Positions 6,708 through 11,484 of a DNA stretch of 11,484 nt are shown here, in pieces. The stretch covers positions 1-11,484 of the forward strand of contig CAJUTD010000091.1 in assembly GCA_910589635.1 (NCBI GenBank). The letters run 5' to 3'. This stretch comes from an uncultured Lachnospiraceae bacterium. Its GTDB lineage: Bacteria; Bacillota; Clostridia; Lachnospirales; Lachnospiraceae. The notes below the pieces were generated by a model that made no database searches, was not told where the DNA came from, and saw only the letters and a program-made list of their open reading frames with translations. Positions within the stretch are counted from its first letter, which is position 1. The number at the start of each line of letters is the position of its first letter. Position numbers and translations under genes: made by a program.

Positions 6708-6790
6708 ATTATCAATTTTCAAGCGGCAGGCGCGCATAGTGTTTGAAGTGGACGCTATTACAAAAAACAGATAGGGAAAAGAGGATTATT

Positions 6791-7663
6791 ATGGACAGAC
6801 AATATGAATTGAACAAAGAATTGGCACAAATGCTCAAAGGCGGCGTCATCATGGATGTGACAACGCCGGAACAGGCAAAAATTGCCGAGGCGGCAGGGGC
6901 ATGCGCCGTAATGGCGCTTGAACGGATTCCCGCTGATATCCGTGCGGCAGGCGGCGTATCCCGCATGAGCGACCCCAAGATGATCCGCGGCATCCAGAAA
7001 GCCGTATCTATCCCCGTCATGGCAAAATGCCGCATTGGGCATTTTGTGGAGGCACAATTATTGGAAGCGATTGAGATTGATTACATTGATGAGAGCGAAG
7101 TACTCTCACCGGCAGACGATCTTTACCACATTGATAAGACGAAATTCCTCGTCCCCTTCGTGTGCGGCGCCAAGGATTTAGGCGAAGCGCTGCGGCGGAT
7201 CAACGAGGGCGCGTCCATGATACGCACAAAAGGAGAGCCGGGAACTGGCGATGTTGTACAGGCTGTGCATCATATGCGCATGATGAACCGTGCCATCGCA
7301 GAGGTTTCCTGCCTGCGGGAAGACGAGCTCTTCGACGAAGCAAAGCGGCTGTGCGTCCCCTACGGCTTAGTCCGGTATGTGCACGACAACCGAAAACTCC
7401 CTGTTGTCAATTTTGCGGCAGGCGGCGTTGCAACCCCGGCCGATGCCGCGCTGATGATGCAGCTCGGCGCAGAGGGCGTATTTGTCGGCTCCGGCATCTT
7501 TAAGTCAGGCAACCCCGAAAAACGCGCCAACGCTATCGTAAAAGCCGTAACAAACTTTACAGACGCCCACATGATTGCGGAATTATCAGAGGATTTAGGC
7601 GAGGCAATGGTAGGAATTAATGCAGATGAAATCGAACTTCTGATGGCTGAACGCGGAATTTAA
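6791..7663 (+). CDS. pdxS: PdxS, pyridoxal 5'-phosphate synthase subunit
   Basis: PdxS (also Pdx1, SnzA/YaaD) condenses ribose 5-phosphate, glyceraldehyde 3-phosphate and ammonia into PLP, in a cytosolic dodecamer decorated with PdxT. The 290-residue product is a full-length (beta/alpha)8 barrel. Diagnostic motifs are KGGVIMDVTTPEQAKIAE near the N-terminus, ALERIPADIR, MSDPKMI, PVMAKCRIGHFVEAQ with Lys79 (equivalent of the R5P Schiff-base lysine), DYIDESEVLSPADD, and ASMIRTKGEPGTG with Lys147 (the second catalytic lysine). The start is the ATG at 6791 with AGAGG 7 bases upstream; an in-frame TTG at 6743 would add 16 unconserved residues. It is followed 13 bp later by pdxT and is divergent from pdxR, forming the complete DXP-independent B6 locus. 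Identification is secure. Confidence 0.97.
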   Translation: MDRQYELNKELAQMLKGGVIMDVTTPEQAKIAEAAGACAVMALERIPADIRAAGGVSRMSDPKMIRGIQKAVSIPVMAKCRIGHFVEAQLLEAIEIDYIDESEVLSPADDLYHIDKTKFLVPFVCGAKDLGEALRRINEGASMIRTKGEPGTGDVVQAVHHMRMMNRAIAEVSCLREDELFDEAKRLCVPYGLVRYVHDNRKLPVVNFAAGGVATPADAALMMQLGAEGVFVGSGIFKSGNPEKRANAIVKAVTNFTDAHMIAELSEDLGEAMVGINADEIELLMAERGI

Positions 7664-7676
7664 GGAGAAACATATT

Positions 7677-8240
7677 ATGAGAATAGCAGTTTTGGCCGTA
7701 CAGGGAGCCTTTGAGGAACATGAAAAAGTATTGTGGGAACTGGGCGCAGAGACAGTGCAGCTGCGCAAAGCAAGCGATTTGCAGGAACATTTTGACGGCT
7801 TGATCCTGCCGGGCGGAGAGAGCACCGTACAAGGGAAACTTCTGCGCGAGCTCTCCATGCTTCAGTCCATCAGAGCCAAAATTAAGGAAGGTCTGCCCGT
7901 GCTTGCAACCTGTGCCGGGCTCATTCTTTTAGCGGAGCATATTGCGGGCGAAGAGACGGTGCATATCGGCACGCTGCCGGTGGCTGTAAAGCGTAACGCT
8001 TATGGCAGGCAGCTTGGCAGCTTCCACTACGCCGACGGCTATTTCCGGGGAATCGGCGCGCTGCCGATGGAATTCATACGTGCGCCTTATGTGGAAAGCG
8101 TTTCTGACGGCGTAGAAATACTTGCCTCTGTGGAGGGGCGCATTGTGGGCGTACAGTATGGAAAGCAGCTTGCCGTTGCCTTCCATCCGGAACTCACCGG
8201 CGATTACCGAATTCATCAATACTTTTTGGGACAGATATAA
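7677..8240 (+). CDS. pdxT: PdxT, glutaminase subunit of PLP synthase
   Basis: PdxT (Pdx2, SnoP/YaaE) hydrolyses glutamine and channels ammonia to PdxS. The 187 residues match the family: LPGGEST (44-50) forms the oxyanion region, LATCAGLILL carries the nucleophile Cys79, RNAYGRQLGSF (106-116) and FIRAP (133-137) are typical, and VAFHPEL supplies His170 and Glu172. Cys79, His170 and Glu172 fall at the canonical triad positions. The ATG at 7677 is preceded by AAGGAG (9-base spacer) immediately after the pdxS stop, so the two genes form one operon. The last codons and stop are embedded in an inverted repeat (8218-8260) that serves as the likely terminator. All key residues are intact. Confidence 0.97.
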   Translation: MRIAVLAVQGAFEEHEKVLWELGAETVQLRKASDLQEHFDGLILPGGESTVQGKLLRELSMLQSIRAKIKEGLPVLATCAGLILLAEHIAGEETVHIGTLPVAVKRNAYGRQLGSFHYADGYFRGIGALPMEFIRAPYVESVSDGVEILASVEGRIVGVQYGKQLAVAFHPELTGDYRIHQYFLGQI

Positions 8241-8260
8241 CCGCTGCCCCAAAAAGTATT
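8218..8260. terminator. Terminator hairpin overlapping the pdxT stop
   Basis: AATACTTTTTGGG (8218-8230) and CCCAAAAAGTATT (8248-8260) are perfect 13-bp arms around a 17-base loop that contains the pdxT stop codon (8238-8240). Downstream on the plus strand is TATTTTAC, a short T tract. The hairpin lies between convergent genes and could also act on the minus-strand operon ending at 8303. A second small hairpin, TTCCC/GGGAA at 8288-8300, lies closer to that stop but has no T tract. Confidence 0.65.
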
Positions 8261-8302
8261 TTACAAATATCCTGATACGGCGCCAGCTTCCCACCGGGAA
8301 CG

Positions 8303-8647
8303 TTACTTCTTGAGATACCTGCGGTCAAGCTTGTTATGATATGCAATCATTACAAATATGCCGCCAATACATTCTATTAGGAACAACGCCATATATATCA
8401 GGACATATTTCTCGCCAAAAATTATCATCGGCACAAACCAGGGAAAATATCCCAGGCCATACACGATCCACATGATACCGTGTTTGCGGTTATACGCTTT
8501 CACATCGGTAATTTGCTCTCTCTTGGGAGGTTCTTTGCCGCTCCAGAAACCAACCGGCTCTTTGCTATTATATTGGACAATCCCAATGATAATCATCGGC
8601 GCCGCAGAGATTGCCACAGTTACAATCGTAATAATCGTTTCAGCCAT
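8303..8647 (-). CDS. Small three-TM membrane protein, unknown
   Basis: The 114-residue product is a small integral membrane protein. Hydrophobic segments lie at about 5-25, 57-77 and 81-104, with a hydrophilic loop between the first two carrying PVGFWSGKEPPKREQITD and an AYNRKHGIMW motif. The layout (TM, short loop with GFWSG, conserved Asn/Trp before TM2) is reminiscent of SdpI/DUF3784-like small membrane proteins, but I cannot assign the family firmly. The ATG at 8645-8647 has AAAGGAG 5 bases upstream. It begins 49 bp after the HAAS/DUF3887-like gene with no intervening promoter or terminator visible, so it is probably the third gene of the padR operon. No catalytic or transport motif is seen. 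An envelope-sensing or immunity-like role would be speculation. Confidence 0.8.
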   Translation of the reverse strand: MAETIITIVTVAISAAPMIIIGIVQYNSKEPVGFWSGKEPPKREQITDVKAYNRKHGIMWIVYGLGYFPWFVPMIIFGEKYVLIYMALFLIECIGGIFVMIAYHNKLDRRYLKK

Positions 8648-8696
8648 AATAACTCCTTTCCAACTATAAAGACCCCGCTATGAAGCATGCTCCCCC

Positions 8697-9344
8697 TTAC
8701 CTCACATACAATCCCGCCAGTTTCATATCCTTATCATATGTCAGCCGGTAGATTACACTGATATTTTCATACGTGACCGTAATCTCCCCTACGACAAGAT
8801 GCTGGTTCCCCTGCACAAGTTCTGTCATATATACTGCGCCAAACGACTGCCTTTCGCCCCAGTCGTCTGACATTACCGCCTTTATCTTTTTTATTCCTGC
8901 TTGATCCAAGTACTGCTGCATCTGTGGGATGGCATTTTCCAGAAGGGCGTCAGACGCGCCTTCATCCAGCAGCGTTACGGTCTCCTTCATCGCCGCCTCC
9001 ACTTGCGCCTTGTCAAAATATTTACTCTGTTCTATGTCCCTGCCCTTGGGGAACATCCAATAGAGTAAGACAGACAACAGAATAAGTGCCGCGGCAATCG
9101 GAAGGATAATTTTAAGCGCCTTGTTCCTGCGATACTTCTTCTGCTCGGTCGGCGAAATAGTTTCATTAAAACTGTCTGCAATTTCCTGCACGGAACCCAT
9201 CTCGGAAATGATTTCTTCCAGTCGTTCCCCCTGCCCCATGCGCATATCTATATCTGTCAGCAGCTGCCTTTTTATCTCCTCTTTTTTCCTGCCATTGCAT
9301 TTAATCTTTTTAATTACTGCATTTACATATTGGTTTGCGTTCAT
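8697..9344 (-). CDS. HAAS/DUF1700-like, DUF3887-like membrane protein
   Basis: This 215-residue single-pass membrane protein has three parts. Residues 1-65 are a helical N-terminal domain (MNANQYVNAVIKKI, then a GSVQEIADSFNETI helix) like the HAAS/DUF1700 domains found next to PadR regulators. Residues 76-98 are one transmembrane helix followed by a charged stretch. Residues 108-215 resemble the extracytoplasmic DUF3887 fold, related to NTF2-like/cone folds, ending in the typical YDKDMKLAGLYVR. The ATG at 9342-9344 comes 3 bp after the padR stop, and its GGAGG lies in the last padR codons, so translation is coupled. In characterised PadR-HAAS pairs the HAAS protein is thought to relay an envelope signal to the regulator; that role here is inference. 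No permease is present beside it. Confidence 0.85.
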   Translation of the reverse strand: MNANQYVNAVIKKIKCNGRKKEEIKRQLLTDIDMRMGQGERLEEIISEMGSVQEIADSFNETISPTEQKKYRRNKALKIILPIAAALILLSVLLYWMFPKGRDIEQSKYFDKAQVEAAMKETVTLLDEGASDALLENAIPQMQQYLDQAGIKKIKAVMSDDWGERQSFGAVYMTELVQGNQHLVVGEITVTYENISVIYRLTYDKDMKLAGLYVR

Positions 9345-9347
9345 TGC

Positions 9348-9683
9348 TCAGCCCTCCATAATCTTTGATATTCCATTAGAAATCCGTTCCCATACTTCCA
9401 TGATTCCTGCCAATGTGCGACGGCCTTCCTCCGTAATCTCATAGTATTTCCTTGCAACTTGTTTCCCCTTGGCCCCACTCCATCTGCTTACCACCAGGCC
9501 GTCGTCTTCCAGACGGTACAAAATCGGATAGAGCGTGCCGTCTTTAAGCAAAAAAATCTCCCCGCTCTTCTCCTTCATTTCCTGTATAATCTGATACCCA
9601 TACTTGGCCTCCGAAGCCAGCAGCTTTAAGACAATCATGTCCAAAACCCCTTTTTTCATCTGCCTTTCATATTTATCATTCAT
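9348..9683 (-). CDS. PadR-family transcriptional regulator
   Basis: This is a 111-residue PadR winged-helix regulator of the short type without the extra C-terminal dimerisation domain seen in longer members. Signatures are VLDMIVLKLLASEAKYGYQI, GTLYPILYRLEDDGLV (recognition helix and wing) and RKYYEITEEGRRTL, followed by a dimerising C-terminal helix. PadR proteins are usually repressors that bind an inverted repeat in their own promoter and respond to small molecules or a partner protein. The ATG at 9681-9683 has GAGG 6 bases upstream. It heads the operon with the HAAS/DUF3887-like and three-TM genes. A perfect inverted repeat (9696-9714) sits at the predicted transcription start, consistent with autoregulation. 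Confidence 0.95.
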   Translation of the reverse strand: MNDKYERQMKKGVLDMIVLKLLASEAKYGYQIIQEMKEKSGEIFLLKDGTLYPILYRLEDDGLVVSRWSGAKGKQVARKYYEITEEGRRTLAGIMEVWERISNGISKIMEG

Positions 9684-9695
9684 AGTATACCTCGT

Positions 9696-9714
9696 TACTT
9701 TGTATTACAAAGTA
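9696..9714. promoter_or_regulatory. Probable PadR operator
   Basis: TACTTTGTATTACAAAGTA is a perfect inverted repeat of 8-bp arms around ATT. It spans the predicted start site of the padR operon, so a bound dimer would block initiation. PadR regulators typically bind such palindromes in their own promoters; assignment to this PadR is inferred from position. Confidence 0.75.
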
Positions 9715-9715
9715 T

Positions 9716-9744
9716 ATTGTAACAACATATGTAGAGGAAATCAA
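9716..9744 (-). promoter_or_regulatory. Promoter of the padR operon
   Basis: On the minus strand TTGATT (9739-9744, 4 of 6) and TACAAT (9716-9721, 5 of 6) are 17 bp apart, predicting a start near 9709 and a leader of about 26 nt. The adjacent TATACT (9711-9716) is an alternative -10 without a matching -35. Confidence 0.6.
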
Positions 9745-9778
9745 GACCTCTTTGATTGATATTTTAAAAAATATAAAA

Positions 9779-9824
9779 AGAACCCCCTCCCAATGGATGC
9801 TTCATCCATTGGGAGGGGCGTTCT
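9779..9824 (-). terminator. Very strong terminator of the FIVAR/Big_2 gene
   Basis: CCCCTCCCAATGGATG (9784-9799) and CATCCATTGGGAGGGG (9803-9818) are perfect 16-bp arms around a 3-base loop; after a one-base bulge, AGAAC/GTTCT adds 5 more pairs. On the minus strand it runs into TTCTTTTTATATTTTTT. It lies 28 bp after the stop at 9852 and separates this gene from the padR operon promoter. Confidence 0.95.
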
Positions 9825-9851
9825 ATCATGCGTATCTATTTCTTACGCCTC

Positions 9852-11484
9852 TTATTTTGTAATTTTAATCTTAATCTTACCTGACTTCTTGGTGCCGTCT
9901 GTGGAAGTTGCCGTAATCGTAACGGTCTTGCCCTTTCCGGCTTTCTTGGTAGTTACTACGCCCTTGCTGCTGACAGTCGCCCACTTCTTGTTTGAAGTCT
10001 TCCAAACCAGTTTCGTGTTGGTGGTCTTTTTGCTGCTGGGCTTCACGGTTGCCTTGACGGTTACTTTCCTTCCAGCTTTTACTTTCTTAGATTTCGCTTT
10101 GAGGGTCACCTTCGTAACACCCTTTTTCATGATCTTAATCTTGATAGTTCCTTTTTTCTTGCTGCCGTCTTTGGCGGTTGCCGTGATGGTGACGGTCCTG
10201 CCAGCGCCGGCTTTCTTGGTAGTTACCACGCCCTTGCTGCTGACGGTCGCCCACTTGGTGTTTGAAGATTTCCAGGTCAGGCTCTTATTGGTAGGTTTGC
10301 TCGGAGACACTTTTGCTTTTACCGTCACTTTCTTTCCAGCCGCAATATTTTTACTGTCAGCGGAAAGTGTAACTTTCGTCACCTTCACTACTTTCTTCAG
10401 GGCTGCTTTCTTGGCGTTCAACGTTGCCAATGCGCTGTTTACTTCTTGTTGCGTAGCGTCCGCTTTTGCGGCTACTCTCTTGGCAGCATTCAACGCCGTC
10501 TGGAAAGCATTCCATGTAGAAGAAGTATATACAGATGACTTCAACGCTGAGTAATCTTTGATTGCTTTATTTAACTCATCCTTGTTAACATTGCGCACAA
10601 GACCCTGCGTCGCTTCATTCAATTCTGTAATCGCCTTGTCAATCTCATTTTTCGTTACATTATTATTTTCTTCTGCAAGGCGGTCCGCTATCTTCTTCAT
10701 GGATGCCAGCGCTTTCTGGTATCGATCCCAGCTCTCTTTGGTGTAAGATTCCGGCTTCATGCCTGCCGCTGCAGTTGTTGCCTGTTCATATGCGGTAGTC
10801 AGCTCCTGCTTTTTCTCCGCACTTGGGATCTGTGCTGCCACTGGGGTAAGCGCTGCCCTTGCTGTTTCCAGAGCTTTTGCAGCATCTTCCGCCTCTGCTT
10901 TGGTGGCATTGTTTTTGCTTAAGACTTGCTCAAACGCATTCAAGGCTGCTTTATATTTCCCCCAGGTCAACGGTGTATAATTGCTGCTTGGCAGATTCTC
11001 CGCTTTGGCTTCCGCCAGCTTCTTATCCAATTCCGCTTTTACCGTCTCTGTGAGTTTATACTCATCTTTGACAACAAGCGCGTCAATTTTCTCTTGCAGC
11101 GCTGCCGCCGCCGGAGCATAGTCCTCCAGCCTCTTGGCAAGTTCCGCTTTCGCTGCCTGCAACGCAGTCTCTAAATCGCCCCAGGTTGCAGTTGTGTAAG
11201 CTTCCTTGTATGCTTCCAATGCCTGCGCGTCTGCGATTGCATCCTCCAATGCTTTCTTATCTCCACATGGTTTGAGGGCTGCCGCTGCATTTTCTGGCAA
11301 GGAGCCAACTGCTTCCGTCACTGCTGCCTGTGTCGCATCAGCCGTTTCCAGAATAGTGTTTGCTGCTTCCAGCTTATCCTGCAATGCTTTCCAGCTTGCT
11401 TCTGTATAATCATTTGCCTCAAGAATGTCCATCTCATCCGTTATGGCCTTTATCTTATCCCGCAATGCCACAATACTTACCAGC
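9852..11484 (-). CDS. Large surface protein, C-terminal part (FIVAR x5, Big_2 x2)
   Basis: The reading frame is open to the right edge; the in-frame GTG at 11469-11471 has no ribosome binding site in view and is unlikely to be the start, so the N-terminus is missing. Numbering from that GTG, residues 1-360 hold five FIVAR modules, each with a YT...W signature (Y22/W27, Y92/W97, Y165/W170, Y243/W248, Y315/W320) at 70-78 residue spacing, helical and rich in Ala, Lys and Glu. Residues 364-447 and 452-537 are two Big_2 Ig-like domains sharing 25 of 27 residues over KWATVSSKGVVTTKKAG and the strand after it. The protein ends in a lysine-rich strand without LPxTG. In related bacteria such tails follow extracellular glycosidases or adhesins; which of these applies here cannot be seen. 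The wall-binding role of the tail is inference. Confidence 0.9.
   Translation of the reverse strand, partial: LVSIVALRDKIKAITDEMDILEANDYTEASWKALQDKLEAANTILETADATQAAVTEAVGSLPENAAAALKPCGDKKALEDAIADAQALEAYKEAYTTATWGDLETALQAAKAELAKRLEDYAPAAAALQEKIDALVVKDEYKLTETVKAELDKKLAEAKAENLPSSNYTPLTWGKYKAALNAFEQVLSKNNATKAEAEDAAKALETARAALTPVAAQIPSAEKKQELTTAYEQATTAAAGMKPESYTKESWDRYQKALASMKKIADRLAEENNNVTKNEIDKAITELNEATQGLVRNVNKDELNKAIKDYSALKSSVYTSSTWNAFQTALNAAKRVAAKADATQQEVNSALATLNAKKAALKKVVKVTKVTLSADSKNIAAGKKVTVKAKVSPSKPTNKSLTWKSSNTKWATVSSKGVVTTKKAGAGRTVTITATAKDGSKKKGTIKIKIMKKGVTKVTLKAKSKKVKAGRKVTVKATVKPSSKKTTNTKLVWKTSNKKWATVSSKGVVTTKKAGKGKTVTITATSTDGTKKSGKIKIKITK
9903..10253 (-). repeat. Duplicated Big_2 segment (270-bp period)
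   Basis: Copies at 9903-9983 and 10173-10253 encode nearly the same 27 residues, and nucleotide identity is high, for example CGCCCTTGCTGCTGAC in both. The period is 270 bp (90 residues), one Ig-like domain. This indicates an internal tandem domain duplication that is recent or kept homogeneous by recombination. Confidence 0.75.

Noticed and set aside
6743..6790. TTG start extending PdxS by 16 residues
   Set aside because: No ribosome binding site at the TTG, whereas ATG 6791 has one and gives the normal PdxS N-terminus and length.
9793..10554. 253-codon hydrophobic plus-strand frame opposite the Big_2 domains
   Set aside because: Its Phe/Val/Leu richness is the complement of the lysine/threonine codons of the real gene; it also begins inside the terminator.

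Overview
The window looks like a chromosomal segment of a gut-type Clostridia bacterium, most likely Lachnospiraceae. The evidence is moderate GC, AAGGAGG-type ribosome binding sites, sigma-A-like promoters with 17-bp spacers, DXP-independent vitamin B6 synthesis (PdxS/PdxT) with a MocR-type regulator, and large lysine-rich Ig-like (Big_2) and FIVAR surface proteins typical of that family. I see no phage, transposon, CRISPR array, tRNA or rRNA.

Layout, left to right. Positions 1-243 hold no convincing gene, only a candidate minus-strand promoter and hairpin leaving the left edge and a terminator. Minus-strand genes follow: an unknown 63-residue protein (244-435) with a perfect palindrome over its promoter; a lipoprotein with an Asp/Ala repeat linker (697-1257); a MATE-family efflux transporter (1493-2881); and a secreted multidomain surface protein with a LamG-like fold, CxxC segments, an MBG-like domain and Big_2 (3066-5111). 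Most have their own promoter and terminator, so these look like single-gene units.

The centre is a vitamin B6 locus. pdxR (5202-6608, minus) diverges from pdxS-pdxT (6791-8240, plus). The intergenic region carries four CTGG-type half-sites in a nearly symmetric array, a likely PdxR operator. PdxT makes ammonia from glutamine and passes it to PdxS, which builds pyridoxal 5'-phosphate. PdxR, which has an aminotransferase-like PLP pocket, presumably senses the product.

Convergent to pdxT is a compact minus-strand operon: padR (9348-9683), a HAAS/DUF3887-like single-pass membrane protein (8697-9344, 3 bp after padR), and a three-TM small membrane protein (8303-8647). A perfect 19-bp inverted repeat near the padR transcription start suggests autoregulation. 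The right end (9852 to the window edge) is the C-terminal part of a large surface protein with five FIVAR modules and two near-duplicate Big_2 domains, closed by a very strong terminator; its N-terminus lies outside the window.

Most of the content is of recognised type. The parts most worth a second look are the PdxR half-site array, the PadR-HAAS/DUF3887-3TM cassette with its operator, the palindrome-controlled small gene, and the architecture of the two surface proteins. I see no clear evidence of a wholly new system.
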